A stretch of 64,000 nucleotides of DNA from Scylla paramamosain (lineage: Eukaryota; Arthropoda; Malacostraca; Decapoda; Portunidae): positions 3,914,192 to 3,978,191 of the forward strand of contig NC_087155.1 in assembly GCF_035594125.1 (NCBI RefSeq). Reading direction: 5' to 3'. Numbering within the stretch: the first letter of the stretch is position 1; each line of letters starts with the position of its first letter. Positions 41,196 through 55,772 of the stretch are shown here, one piece after another. Both the position numbers and the translations under genes were made by a program. Below the pieces are notes generated by a model that was not told the DNA's origin, searched no databases, and was given only the letters and a program-made list of their open reading frames with translations.

Positions 41196-42507
41196 TTTTT
41201 TTTTTTTTTAAGGCCGAGGGCAACAAAAATCCATTAAAAACAAAATGCCCACTGATATGCCAGTCCCATAGAAGGGTCCAAAGTGGTAGTCAAAAACTGA
41301 AAGATAAGTGTCTTGAAACCTCCCTTTTGAAGAAATTCAAGTCATAGGAAGGTGGAAATACAGAAGCAGGCAGGGAATTCCAGAGTTTACCAGAGAAAGG
41401 GACAAATGATTGAGAATAGTGGTTAACTCTTGCATCAGAGAGGTGGACAGAATATGGGTGAGAGAAAGAAGAGTCTTGTGCAACGAGGCTGCGGGAGGAG
41501 GGGAGGCATGCAGTTAGCAAGATCAGAAGAGCAGTTAGCATGAAAATAGTGGTAGAAGACAGCTAGAGATTCAATATTGCGGTAGTGAGAGAGAGGCTGA
41601 AGACAGTCAGTTAGAGAAGAGTTGATGAGACAAAAAGCTTTTGATTCCACCCTGACATGGAAAAATACAGGGTGGTATCATCAGCATAGGAGTGGATAGG
41701 ACAAGAAGTTTGGTTTAGAAGATCATAAATGAATAATAAGATGAGAGTGGGTGACAGGACAGAACCCTGAGGAACACCACTATTAATAAATTTAGGAGAA
41801 GAACAGTGACTCTACCACAGCAGCAACAGAACGGTCAGAAAGGAAACTTTAGATGAAGTTACAGAGAGAAGGATATAAGCTGTAGAAGGGTACTTTGGAA
41901 ATCAAAGCTTTGTGCCAGACTCTATCAAAAGCTTTTGATATGTCCAAGGCAACAGCAAAAGTTTCACCAAAATCTCTAAAAGAGGATGATCAAGACTCAG
42001 TAAAGAAAGCTAGAAGATCACCAGTGGAGCAGCCTTGACGGAACCCATACTGGCAATCAGATAGAAGGTTGTGAAGTGATAGATGTTTAAGAATCTTCCT
42101 GCTGAGGACAGATTAAAAAACTTTAGATAGGCAGGAAATTAAAGCAATGGGACAGTAGTTTGAGGGATTAGATCGGTCAACCTTTTTTAGGAACAGGCTG
42201 AATGTAGGCAAACTTCCAGCAAGAAGGAAAGATAGATGTTGACAGACAGAGCTTAAAGAGTTTGACTAGGCAAGGTGCAAGCACAGAGGCACAGTTTCGG
42301 AGAACAATAGGAGGGACCCCATCTGGTCCATAAGCCTTCCGAGGGTTTAGGCCAGCAAGGGCATGGAAAACATCATTGTGTAGAATTTTAACAGGTAGCA
42401 TGAAGTAGTCAGAGGGTGGAGGATAGGGAAGAACAAGCCCAGAATCATCCAAGGTAGAATTTTTAACAAAGGTTTGAGCAAAGAGTTCAGCTTTAGAACA
42501 ACTTGGA
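41196..42507 (-). mobile_element. LINE B copy 6, 3' part with internal deletion
   Basis: The poly(T) at 41198-41210 is the tail. The C-terminal domain segment (41290-41650) is followed directly by the sequence just before the YADD region (41655 onward), so several hundred bases present in other copies are missing at about 41653. Fingers follow to 42452. Stops are frequent. Confidence 0.8.
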
Positions 42508-42577
42508 CAAGAAGCTGAAGAAAAGGTAATGATAAGGAGGGTCTTAAGGTCAGTAAGTCAACTATTCACATTATAAA

Positions 42578-43771
42578 GGGTGTCCTGCAAGTTAAGGTAC
42601 AGATTTCGGGATTTGATAGTTCAAATAATTCTATGTCGAAGATACTCTATACACATATGCTGTGTTTTGCTTTATTTTGTGAGAAATTAGCATGTAAGTT
42701 ATGTGTTGCAGGAACTGCTCTCCTGGGTGGGCCTCTGCCTCCTTCCCTCCCTCCTCAGGTTCCTACATACTCAAGTGATGCTGCACAGCATAAGTGATTA
42801 TTTTTTGTGTACAATCTATGCAGTCAAAGCCTTACAGGAAACAGCAAATGACAAATTAAATTTATGTATGTCAGTGAAGAAAAATGTACAGGTAACACAG
42901 CAATACAATGGTTCTTAAGTGCTACTTTTTGAACATACATGGCAACTTACTGCAACTGTCACCCCTTCAACACTAAACAGTTGATGTCTTGACACCTAAG
43001 TGACAGGCCTCGCCAATCAGCTGACTGCCAAAGCGCATCTTTTGCTACACTGAAAATACATTGAATACAGACACAGGTACCCAGACAGACGACACCCAGA
43101 TAGCATAGCATTTTACAGAGTGCATCAGCATCTACATGAGAGAGGATACTTTCCTAGTACTTCTGCAACAACTGAACGTACTGGAGTAGCTCAAGATGAC
43201 AGCGTCCAGATGACAATATGAAGCCCCACCATCAGTACAAGAATACGAATACAAATACACAAGTAAGTAAAGAGACAAAATTCACAAAACATTGCACAAT
43301 TTCACATCGCTTAGAAAGAATACCAAATAATCTAAAGGGACATTTTTACAGGAGCGGCAGGAACACCAGGCAGTCATCATAAAGCTGGTGAGTTGCCATG
43401 TATGTTTAAAAAGTAACAATGAACAACCACTGTAGTGCTGTACTACCTGTACATTTTCTTCACTGACACATACAAACAATGAATCTGTCATTTGCTGTTT
43501 CCTGTAAGTCTTTGTTTATGTAGAAATTATACACAAAAAGTGATCACTTAATGCCATGCAAAGCCACTCGAGTACACGAGTACATAGTGAGCTGAAGAAG
43601 GAAGAAGGAGGCAGAGGCCGACCCAGGCAAGCAGTTCCCACAAGACACAATTTACACATTAATTTCTCACAAAATGAAGCAAAACACAGCATATGTGTAC
43701 AGAATATTTTCAACTTAGAATCACTTGAACTATCAAATCCCAAAGTATGTACTTTAAATCATGGGACACCC
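42578..43771. mobile_element. Foldback element J with about 380-bp inverted arms
   Basis: The left arm (42578 to about 42962) starts GGGTGTCCTGC. The right arm (about 43385-43771) ends GGGACACCC and is its reverse complement at roughly 80 percent identity by eye. Shared blocks include GGATTTGATAGTTCAA, GGCCTCTGCCTCCTTC, TTACAGGAAACAGCAAATGA and AAACATACATGGCAACT. The central 420 bp contains no convincing transposase. It is a long-TIR DNA element of uncertain superfamily. Confidence 0.8.
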
Positions 43772-44189
43772 TGTATTTTTGGTGCCAAAACTTTACCAAT
43801 CATAGGGTCAAAAAGGGATTTGGGTGTTGTACAGAATGAAATAGGGAGTTTCTAGTCCTAATGTTATATCTTTCTCATGTGGCAGCCTTGTTGAAGAAAA
43901 TTTCTACTTTAGAGCAGTGGTTCCCAACCTATGGGAAATTACCCATTTGAATGTATATGTACATGTGTATGTATATGTGTGAAAAAAATTAAACTTTGTG
44001 CAGTATGGGTGTGACAGAGAAAACAGAGGAGAATGAACACATCTCTTATAGGACAAGAGGCAGGTGGTAGGTGTGGAGGTGAGTCACTGTGAGAGAGATA
44101 GTCAGAAGACAGAGGAGAGAGGAGCATCATTTGGCTGGAGTGTGGTTCCCCGGTGTGGCCTGCTCTCCATCACCTTTGGGAGCTGTTAA
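43772..44189. other. Unassigned sequence
   Basis: No gene or recognised repeat. Confidence 0.5.

Positions 44190-45696
<1,507 letters not shown>

Positions 45697-45751
<55 letters not shown>
45697..45751 (+). repeat. (CA)n microsatellite
   Basis: CA run at the 5' edge of LINE A2. Confidence 0.95.
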
Positions 45752-48208
45752 CAAGCAAAAGGAGAAATTAGTTAAGGACAAATTAGAAAAGAAAAAGTGT
45801 GTTACAGTGTTTGGTGTCAAGGATGAACTGAAACACATCAAATATGGAAGAGAGAAATTTGACAAAGAGCTAGTCAAGGAAGTGATTAGTCAAGCTGAAG
45901 AGGATAGTGACAGCACAGTGGAAGAGACTGAAGAAGTGACAAGGATTGGCAAATATGTGGAAGGAGATAACAGGCTAATTAAAGTTCGATTTAGGTCTCA
46001 AATTGCTGCTGAAACAGTACTGTTTAATGTCTGGAAACTGTTAAAAAAGGACAACTATAAACAGATATGGATAAGAATGTACTTAAGTTAAGAGGAAAGA
46101 AAGAAGATGAATGATATGATGAATCAGGCAAAGGAAAAAATGGAGAATGAACAAGGAAGAAAAAAAAGAAATTCTATTGGAAAGTAGTAGACATAAAATT
46201 AAAGAAGTGGGACATAGGAAACAGGGAGAGGAGTAGAAAGAGCTAAAGGTGGCACATACTAATATCAATGGGATATTATCAGTGTAAAAAGAGATCAATG
46301 ATTTCCTAAGAGAAAATAAGCCTGACATTATGGGAATTACTGAATCTAAATTAAGTGATGAAATTACAGCAGTTAATATTGGTGAAGGAAAGTACATGTG
46401 AATGAAACATAGAAAAAAAAAAGCAGGGTGGTGCAGTAATGATGTTGATAAGAAAAGAACCACAAGTGAAAGAAGTATTTTTTGGAGAAGGAAAAATGGA
46501 AATAACTGAAGTAAAGATAAAACAGGCAGGAAAGACTAAGGCCTTTTGTTGTGGTATATGTCCCACCTAAGACAAGCTCATGGGAGTCAGAAGATTATGA
46601 AACAATATTGGAAGATGCAAGAGATTGTGTGGAGAGAATAATGAGTAAGAATGACTGGATAGTACTACTAGAATATTTTGACTGCAAAAAAGTTTGTTGG
46701 GAAGATTTGACAACCATGGAAGGTATCATGTCATGGGAACACAAATTCTTGACATTGGCAATGGAAAACACACTTACCCAGTGGGTTGGAGAAAATACAA
46801 GATACAGGGAAAATGAAGAACCATCAAGACTAGATTTAATATTTACCAAAGAACCAAAAATTGTAGATAATATGAAATATAAATGTCCAATAGGAAAAAG
46901 TGACCATGCATTAATAGTACTAACCTTAAAAGGAGTTAAAGAACAACTAAGGAGAAGAAACCACAGGATTGGAAGATTCAATGATAAAAAAAGGAAAATT
47001 TGATCAGCTTATGAAATAATTTGAAGAAACTGACTAAAGTAAGTTTAAAGAAGGGGAGTGGAAAAGAAATGGAAAGAATTTCTTGAAATGTATAATGAAA
47101 GAGTGCAAAGATATATACCAAAAAATAAAAGGAAAAGAAGTTGGACATAAGGACTGGTTTTTAGTTGTGAAATATCAAAAAGAGAAAGAGATACTGCTTG
47201 GAAAAAAATGGAAGAGGAAGAGGACAAAATTTGTGGGCAGAATATATGACAAAGAGAAATGAACATGTTAAGATATGAAGAGAAGAGCAAAGAAAATATG
47301 AGAAAGATATAACAGATAAATGCAAAGACCAACCAAAACTGTTCTACAGACATGTCAACAATAAGATACAACAAAAGGAAATAATTGGAAAATTAGAGGT
47401 GGGTGGCAAAGGATATGAAGATATTAAAGATATGGTGGAGGTGATAAGTGATGCCTGTTCAGTTAGTCTTCACTAAAGAAAGCAAGTTTACAATATAAGG
47501 AAGTGAAGGTGCAGCAGTTAACTCTCTTGAAGAAATAAATGTAACAATCAATGAAATACAGGATATTATGGTTAAGTTAGAGGTAACCAAAGCACAACGA
47601 CTGGATGGGATATGAAACTGGGTTTTAAAGGAATGTAATAGTCAGTTAGCAAACAAAAATACATCGTATTGTTGAGTATTTATTAAAAGAGAGCAAGATA
47701 CCAAGAGATCATAAAAAAGGCTGATATTGTGCCAATATTTAAAGGAGAGTGTAAAAAGGACCCTCAGAATTATAGACCAGTATCATTAATATCAGATGTG
47801 GCAAAAAATATGAGAAAGAATTTTGAAAGATAGATGGATGAAATTCTTAGAAGAGAATGGCACGGTAACTGATACACAATTTGGATTTCGTAGAGAGAGA
47901 TTGTGCACAACTAACATGATTTGTTTCTACTTGAGAATAATTGACATAGTACAAGAATGAGATAGCTGGGTAGATATTATAGTACAAGAGTGAGATAGCT
48001 GAGTAGATATTATCTGCCTAGATTTTAAAAAAAGGCCTTTGACAAGGTGCCACATAAAGAGATTCCTGTGGAAGATAAAAGAACATTGATGCAGTAGGAG
48101 GGAGACTTTTGAAGTGGATGGAAGATTTTCTAAGCAACACAGAAATGATAACAGTTATTAGGGGTCAAAAGTCATCCTGGAGGAAAATAGTAAGTAGAGT
48201 ACCTCAAG
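45752..48208 (+). mobile_element. LINE A copy 2, 5' portion (ORF1, EN, RT fingers)
   Basis: ORF1-like KKKCVTVFGVKDE (45681-46091) is followed by the endonuclease region (YVPPKTSSWESEDYE, SRLDLIFTKEPK and SDHALIVL in 46551-47003) and RT blocks in broken frames: KAQRLDGI-like, DPQNYRPVSLIS near 47760, a TQFGFR-like block near 47876, and a VPQ block at about 48200. The 'CCTCAAG' of VPQG is the last A-derived sequence, and LINE B7 starts there. Inactive. Confidence 0.85.
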
Positions 48209-50744
48209 ATGCAGAGATCTCCATTCTTGGAGACTTCAATGTTCACCACCAGTTTTAGCTTTCCTCTCCCTTCACTGATCATCCTGGTGAACTAACCTTC
48301 AACTTTGCTATCCTCCACAATGTAGAGCAATTGGTGTAACACCCTACTCGTACTCCTGACCATCTTGGAGATACACCCAACATTCTTGACCTTTTCCTGA
48401 CCTCTAATCCTTCTGCTTATGCTGTCACCCTCTCTTCTTCGTTGGGCTCCTCTGATCACAATCTCATATCTGTATCTTGTCCTACCACTCCAATCCCTCC
48501 TCAGGATCCCCCTAAGTGAAGGTGCCTCTGGCATTTTGCCTCTGCTAGTTGGGGGGAAATGAGGAGGTATTTCGCTGATTTTCCTTGGAATGACTGCTGC
48601 TTCCGTGTCAGACACCACGTCTCTGTGTGCCAAGCACATAATACAAGTGACAGTGTCTGGCATGGAGGCATACATTCCTCACTCTTTTTCTCGACCTAAA
48701 CCTTCCAAGCCTTGGTTTAATACAGCTAGTTCTCTTGCTATACATGATAAAGAGGTGGCCCACAAAAGGTACTTAAGCCTTCCATCACCAGAATCTCACA
48801 TTTTATATTTCTGCCTGGAACCATGCCAAGTCTTTTCTACAACTAGCCAAAAACTCTTTCATTAACAGAAAATGTCAAAATCTTTCAAGATCTAACTCCC
48901 CTCATGCCTTCTGGCATCTAGCCAAAAATATCTCCAATAACTTTGCTTCTTCTTCTTTCCCTCCTTTATTTCAACCAGATGGCACCACTGCTATCACATC
49001 TATTTCTAAAGCTGAACTCTTCACTCAAACCTTTGCTAAAACCTCTACCTTGGATGATTCTGGGTTTGTTCCTCCCACTCCTCCACCTTCTGACTACTTC
49101 ATGCTACCTATTAAAATTATTCACAATGATGTTTTCCATGCCCTCACTAGCCTAAGCCCTCAAAAGGCTTATAGACCTGATGGGGTTCCTCCTATTGTTC
49201 TCCGAAACTGTGCCTCCGTGCTTGCACCTTGCCTAGTCAAACTCTTTCAGTTCTGTTTGTCAACATCAACCTTTCCTTCTTGCTGGAAGTTTGCCTACAT
49301 TCAGCCTGTTCTTAAAATGGGTGACCATTCTCATCCCTCAAACTACTGTCCTATTGCTTTAATTTCCTGCCTATCTGAAGTTTTTAAATCTATCCTCAAC
49401 AGGAAGATTCTTTAACATCTATCACTTCACAACCTTCTATCTGATTGCCAGTATGGGTTCCATCAAGGCCACTCTACTGGTGATCTTCTGGCCTTCCTTA
49501 CTGAGTCTTGGTCATCCTCTTTTAGAGATTTTGGTGAAACTTTTGCTGTTGCCTTGGATATATCAAAAGCTTTAGACAGAGTCTGGTACAAAGCTTTGAT
49601 TTCCAAAGTACCCTCCTACAGCTTCTATCCTTCTCTCTGTAACTTCATCTCAAGTTTCCTTTCTGACCATTCTATTGCTGCTGTGGTAGATAATCACTGT
49701 TCTTCTCCTAAATCTATTAACAGTGGTGTTCCTCAGGGTTCTGTCCTGTCACCCACTCTCTTCTTATTCATCAATGACCTTGAAGACCAAATTTTTTGTC
49801 CTATCCACTCCTACACTGATGATACCACCCTGCACTTTCCCACATCTTTTCATAGATGCCCAACCCTTCAGGAAGTAAACATTTCATGCAGGGATGCCAC
49901 AGGACGCCTGACTTCTGATTCTTCTAAAATTTCTGATTGGGGCAAGGCAAACTTGGTATTGTTCAATACTTCAAAAACTCAATTCCTCCATTTATCCCCT
50001 ATCCCCTCTTCTTCAATGATACTCAACTGTCCCCCTCTTCTACAATGAACATCCTCAGTCTGTCCTTTACTTATAGTCTGAACTGGAAACTTCACATTTC
50101 ATCTCTAGCTAAAACAACTTCTACGAAGTTAGGCATTCTGAGAAATCTCTGCCAGTTTTTTCTCATCCCCCCCCCCCAGCTGCAAACTCTGTACAGGGGC
50201 CTTATCCGTCCATGCATGGAGTATGCTTCATATGTCTGGGGAGGTTCCACTCATACCACTCTATTAGACAGGGTGAAATAAAAAGCTTTTCGTTTCATCA
50301 ACTCCTCTTCTCTAACTGACTGTCTTCAGCCTCTTTCTCATCACCGCAATGTTGCATCTCTAGCTGTCTTCTACCACTATTTTCATGCTAACTGCTCTTC
50401 TGATCTTGCTAACTGCATGCCTTCTCTCCTCCCGCAGCCTCACTGCACAAGACTTTCTTCTTTCTCTCACCCCTATTCTGTCCACCTTTCTAATGCAAGA
50501 GTTAACCAATATTCTCAGTCATTCATCCCTTTCTCTGGTAAACTCTGGAACTCCCTGCCTGCTTCTATATTTCCACCTTCCTATGACTTGAATTCCTTCA
50601 AGAGGGAAGTTTCAAGACACATCCTTCAATTTTTGAGTACTGCTTTGGACCCTTTTCTGGGACTGGCATCTCAGTAGGCTTTATTTTTTTTTTACTGGAT
50701 TTTTGTTGCCCTTGGCCAATGTCCCTCCTACATAAAAAAAAAAA
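48209..50744 (+). mobile_element. LINE B copy 7, nested in LINE A2
   Basis: It begins within the endonuclease coding part (GCAGAGATCTCCATTCTTGG, translating to AEISILGDFNVHHQ) and ends with poly(A) at 50735-50744. Blocks are intact in order: SRPKPSKPWFNT, FPSCWKFAYIQPV, the ALDRVWYKALISKV palm, SGVPQGSVLSPTLFL, SYTDDTTLHF (YADD changed to YTDD) and the C-terminal FKREVSRH. Several frameshifts are present. It is younger than its host element, since it interrupts it. Confidence 0.9.
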
Positions 50745-51680
50745 AGTTGAGTACTGGCTCCAGTCATGTTCACTGTGTATATTAATGATAAGAGAGAAGG
50801 GATCAACAGCTATACAAGTTTATTTGCAGATGATGCTAAATTGATGAAAAATAGAAATGGAGGATCAGAAAGCTTTACAAGATTTGATCCAGACTAAAAA
50901 ATGGAGCTGTAAATGGGGGATGAGTTTTAATGCAAAGAAATGTAGCTTACTGGAGTTTGGGGAGAGGAAAAAAATAAATAAAAATCTGGTGTTCTGGTGT
51001 ACAAGCTGGGAAATTACTATATCGGAAAAAAGAACAAAAGAAAAGGAGTTTGAAGTGATAGTAGCACACACATTAACAGCCAACTACCATATAAACAAGA
51101 TTGTTGGGAAAACAATGAATCTGCTAAGGAATATAAGAATTGCATTTGTATATTTGGATGAAGAAATGATGAGGAAACTAATTGTAATGATGATCTATCC
51201 AAAATTGGAATATGCAGCTGTGGTATGGTCACCAAGCCTAAAGAAACATATCAGGAAACTGGAGAGGATACAAAGAGCAGCAACAAAGATGATCCCAGCC
51301 TTAAGTGACAAGACATACAAAAAAAGACTAGAAAAACTAAACCTTCCGACTCTGGAACAAAGAAGGAAGAGAGGAGATTCAATTGCAATATATAGATTAA
51401 TAGAAGGGCTGGAAAAGCTAGACAGCAAATAAATTGTGACATGGGATACAGGAAACACTAGAGGACAAGGAAAGAAGCTGAAAAAATAAATTTGTAGAAA
51501 AGATATCAAGAAGAATAGTTTTCCACAAGTAATAGTTGATACATATAGTTGATATTATCTCAGCAGGGATGTGGTGCAAGAAAAAACTACTCATAATTTC
51601 AAGGCCAAGTTAGATGATAATAGATACAGTGGTGGGACAGTATGAGCATAGCTCCTTTCCCACATGACACAACTAGGTAA

Positions 51681-51682
<2 letters not shown>
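50745..51682 (+). mobile_element. LINE A copy 2, 3' portion (RT palm, C-terminus)
   Basis: It resumes with VLAPVMFTVYIND and SLFADDAKLMK (50757-50855), the direct continuation of the VPQ block at 48208. A 191-codon frame (50857-51432) then contains SFNAKKCSLLEFG, YPKLEYAAVVWSPSLKK and ERIQRAATKMIPALS. It ends with ACAACTAGGTAAT, the same terminal motif as A1 and A3, beside a (CA)n tract. Confidence 0.9.
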
Positions 51683-51744
<62 letters not shown>

Positions 51745-51749
51745 CATTT

Positions 51750-51843
<94 letters not shown>
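51683..51843 (+). repeat. (CA)n and (TA)n microsatellites
   Basis: CA run to about 51742, short spacer CATCATTTCA, then TA run to 51843. Confidence 0.97.
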
Positions 51844-51848
<5 letters not shown>

Positions 51849-52162
51849 GATGTTATTTTTTTTCTCATTTTATGGGGTAGATAAAAAATCAAAGAGAAAA
51901 ATGCAGCCTGACATGATACCTATCTCTTACAAAGCACAACTGCAAATTTAGATATAAACTTGATATGTGCACCTTGAAAAATTCTTGGTGCCTGAAAAAT
52001 GTTGTTATAATTCAAGAGAGGAAGGATTACAGTACAACCAGCCAATACAATATTTTATATATACATATGCAGATAAGGTTTTTATTTACTCGTAAGGACA
52101 AAGGTTACAGCCCCCCTTTTGTTTGGCAGTTTTAACTCTCATGGTGTGTCACTGGGAGAGCA

Positions 52163-52244
<82 letters not shown>

Positions 52245-52349
52245 CTATTTTATGACATTCAGATATCTACCAAAGTACAAAAAATAAATAAATAAATTAT
52301 TGAATACTGGATGCAGGGATACTTATTCATATTTAACTGCATTAGTCTA
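51844..52349. other. Unassigned, with (TA)n
   Basis: No gene. A TA run occupies about 52167-52242. Confidence 0.7.
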
Positions 52350-52412
52350 CTTCATTTTTTTTTTTTTTATGTAGGAGGGACACCAGCCAAGGGCAACAAA
52401 AATCCAATAAAA

Positions 52413-52448
<36 letters not shown>

Positions 52449-52655
52449 CCCACTGAGATGCCAGTCCCCGAAAAGGATCCAAAGTGGTAATCAAAAACTG
52501 AAGGATAAGTGTCTTGAAACCTCCCTCTTGAAGGAATTCAAGTCATAGGAAGGTGGAAATAAAGAAGCAGGCAGGGAGTTCCAGAGTTTACAGAGAAAGG
52601 GATGAATAATTGAGAATACTGGTTAAATCTTGCATTAGAGAGGTGGACAGAATAT
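52350..52655 (-). mobile_element. LINE B copy 8, 3' end only
   Basis: About 300 bp of the family 3' end, with a poly(T) start and an additional A homopolymer of about 30 bases at 52418-52447 within the 3' UTR. It stops at the GGTGGACAGAATAT point. Confidence 0.85.
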
Positions 52656-53822
52656 TTGCAAGATTTCCTAAATAATGTTAATGATTACATGCATATTTTA
52701 AACACTACATAAATGTTTAAGTTGCAATTCATGTGTATCTACCATCAGTACTCATGTGAAACTGTTAAGGCAAAACTGGCTCCAAGACTCAGAACCAGTT
52801 CCTAGTGATCTTGGCATGACTGTCAGAGCTGATTCCTACCCAACCCTAGTTACAATCTCATGTGATGCCACTTATACCAACTAGAAGGAAGAAGACACGG
52901 CTTGAGCAAACCCAGACTGATAACCAGACAATCAGACTGTTACCTAATTAAAGAGAGGACTAGATGGCTTCACAGTATGAGGTAGGACTCATACTTAAAA
53001 GGTTGCATGTGGCAATGTGGCATGTGGCAATTGCTTTGGTCAAATGGGTATCCTCTTAAGCTGAGCCTAGCATCATTACTGTGCTTTACCAGAATGCTAA
53101 AAAAAATGCTAAAAAAAAATGCTAAAAAAAAAAAAAATTAATGACCTCAAATCTCTAGCACATGACAATATTCCACACCCATCAAAAACTTGAAAAAGAA
53201 GGAAGAAGCAAGGGAAAAATACATACTGAACTACAGAAACTGCAGGCAGACATCAACACAACTAGGAATATTGAAACTAAAAGTAAGTGGAATACAATAC
53301 AACTAGCTATGTGAAGATGATTCTTCATTAGCAACAAACATCTAACATTTCAAAACTTGTGTCTAATCAAAACTCACTGGCAAAAAGTTGTTTACAAGCT
53401 AAAAACAAATATTAGACATACTACAGGTAAAAGGAAAATCATAATATATGAATTGTCATATATAGTTTCTTAGTCCTTTATGTTCTTCTGTGAACAAGTT
53501 TTAGGTAAGTATGTATGTAAGACAGGTATGTTACATCATTAATTCACTGAACTCTACTTTTTTTTTTTTTCCAGAAGAGGGAAGTTGTTCACAATGGTCA
53601 GACCATTCACTAATGAATTAAAACTCTTTACCAGCAACGCCTCCCTACCTTTTTAATAACAAGAATATAGCCTTTACATGAGCCACTTAACAAATCCGAT
53701 TGGGGCAGGTGAACACAAACACAGAAAATGAAGTAAGAATTGGTTTCTCCACTTAGTTACCCTAAGCTTTCATTCCAGTAGAGATTATCATTATTATCCT
53801 CTACTACACAAGCCACTCTTAC
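52656..53822. other. Unassigned sequence
   Basis: No gene recognised. Contains AATGCTAAAAAA repeated three times near 53094-53137. Confidence 0.5.
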
Positions 53823-53940
53823 CTCAGTCACCACTCCATCCGTTCCGAGCAGTAGCAGCTAAACTTTCCTCCAGGCAATTGTTTATCCAACTGGCTGTAT
53901 TTTTCCCTCCCCAAGTTGGCAGTCTTGGAACCCTGCTGAC
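53823..53940 (-). other. Possible 5' UTR exon (minus strand)
   Basis: On the minus strand GGTGACTGAG|GTAAGAGTGG is a strong donor with no coding frame ahead. It could be the non-coding first exon of the CHCHD7-like gene, whose coding exon starts at an acceptor 19 kb downstream. The upstream edge of the exon is not defined. Confidence 0.25.
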
Positions 53941-54850
53941 CGTTTAGTCTGGCATGGCATGGAGGATCTCCCACATTAATGTGCATATCATGAAGGATAG
54001 ATAAAGGAAAAATGTCTCAGTAAGTATTCTAGGAGAGTATGAGTGTGACAGATCATTGATGCTAATTTTATCTCGTCATAACTCCCTTATTTACTGCATC
54101 TAAAATGGTACATCTGCACATACACAAAGTCTTCCATGTATAAAGGATGGAAGTTTCCTTGGTCTAACATAACAATGTTTCCCACAGGTGCAATCCTTAC
54201 TTGTAGAGTGGAAGGAGACGCAGCGGGTACCAACTATACTAACAATAAACAAGTATGAGACTGCCCTAGCAACTGCCGAGGAGAATCTTCCTTCGCAACG
54301 GCTTGCCTCTCCTTAAACTTGTCCCGGGATCTTATTTACCATTTTTAAACACTCCAAGAACTGTTACCAACAATTAATGATAATTAACTTATGAAGTAAA
54401 AGGCAGTAGAAATAGCGTGATATAGTGTTGAATATGTCGAGAGCAATGAAAAGAAAGAGGAAATGACTCTCTCCCCCACCCCTCTCTCTCTCCAGAATGG
54501 GAAACACTGGGTAACTGAGAATGAGCCCGTCCCTGATGAGGCTGTAATTTATGGAAGTGGCGGGTTATGTAGCCGGTGAACAGTAGCATGTATGTAGGTA
54601 ATGTAGGAAAGGGTCGGGAGCCTGCTTCAGACACAAGGTTCTGGACCTGCATTTTTTTTTTTTTTTTTTTTTTTGCACAGGTAGCCAAGGCGTTATCTTT
54701 TCAAATATGTGATGGTAGTCTGACAGGTCCTGCGTAAGGGGGGTGAGGGCATAGTGGCTCCTGGCATGAAGTTGTGAAGGAAAGGGAGAGATATGCAAAG
54801 GAGTGAAAGGGAACGAGAATGAATGGATGGAAAAAAGATGTAAAAAAAAT
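53941..54850. other. Unassigned, possibly a promoter region
   Basis: Mixed composition with a higher GC patch at 54200-54330 and a T tract at 54651-54674. No gene or repeat assigned. Confidence 0.4.
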
Positions 54851-54851
54851 A

Positions 54852-54902
<51 letters not shown>

Positions 54903-54927
54903 TACTACTACTACTACTACTACTACT
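54852..54927 (+). repeat. (ATT)n(ACT)n trinucleotide repeat
   Basis: About 16 ATT units followed by about nine ACT units. Confidence 0.97.
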
Positions 54928-55310
54928 GTTGTTATGGAACCGGTAGGATCTTACCTGTCCGCTCTGCCAATGAAGCTATTATCACTGTGCTTTTGACTTA
55001 CTAAGTCATATGGGTCCCGTGTCCAGGAGCCTCATGGGTTTACTCAGTCAGCTTTTACACAATGACAGGCAGGCAAAGGAGGGTGTTGGCAGGGAAAATC
55101 ACAAAGATCTATTGAATACTTCCTTCCTATGTGGAATGTGTAAACACAATTCACACACACAAACACACACGCGCTCATACATTTCCTTGGTTAATACGGT
55201 TAAAACTCTATGCTAACTCATACATATACTCTCAGAATAACACTACCACGCCTCATTCACAAAATAGACATAACAATTTGATAAACATATGCCATCCGCA
55301 TCTTTCTCAT
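54925..55310 (+). repeat. Dispersed repeat O, copy 2
   Basis: Begins TGTTGTTATGGAACCGGTAG and follows repeat O copy 1 (22325-22930) block by block, with a shorter middle and a degenerate CA tract at 55150-55170. Unlike copy 1, its head is not duplicated in inverse. Confidence 0.65.
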
Positions 55311-55621
55311 AGGTCGAAGTCGAAGTCGAAGTTTATAGAAAAGAGGGGTGAAGAAGAGTCAGTACAGAAGAATAAAAGCTACAAAATATTGAAAGACAGT
55401 AGAAGAGAAAAGATGGTGGGCTATTCACCTTGCTATTTTTGTTTGATGTTTTATAGTATGAGTAGCGTCCCTTCCCTATCAACAAGACTGCTCTTTTTTT
55501 CTTTGTTTCCTATTTTCGTTTCCCCGCATTGTGTTTTATATATGAAAATATGTATATGAGTTTTAGTTAAATTTTTAATCCCAAGGAGACAACATATTTA
55601 TAAGGTAAGTTCATCATACTT

Positions 55622-55662
<41 letters not shown>

Positions 55663-55666
55663 GCAG

Positions 55667-55772
55667 AACCACAGCTACTCTTCAGCAAGATGTCCGTGGA
55701 CAAAATACAACTTAAATTCCCTACCGACGAGACTGCCAGCAGTACGAATGAACAACTTATTTACATTGTAAA
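55667..55772 (+). CDS. Candidate first coding exon, unknown protein
   Basis: A long T tract and TGGCAG acceptor (55664-55666) are followed by 23 nt and ATG at 55690. The frame MSVDKIQLKFPTDETA... runs 27 codons to AA|GTAAGT at 55772, a consensus donor, leaving phase 2. Codon content looks coding and the acceptor, start and donor are all good, but I do not recognise the protein. A TTTCAG acceptor at 56221 would continue the frame for 26 residues (KCPVYGVSHTCLAAAS...) to a stop at about 56298-56300, giving a protein of about 53 aa. Alternatively the real next exon is beyond the window. Confidence 0.45.

Noticed and set aside
46083..46981. Minus-strand hydrophobic frames of 126-128 aa
   Set aside because: They are antisense shadows of the LINE A2 endonuclease region on the plus strand.
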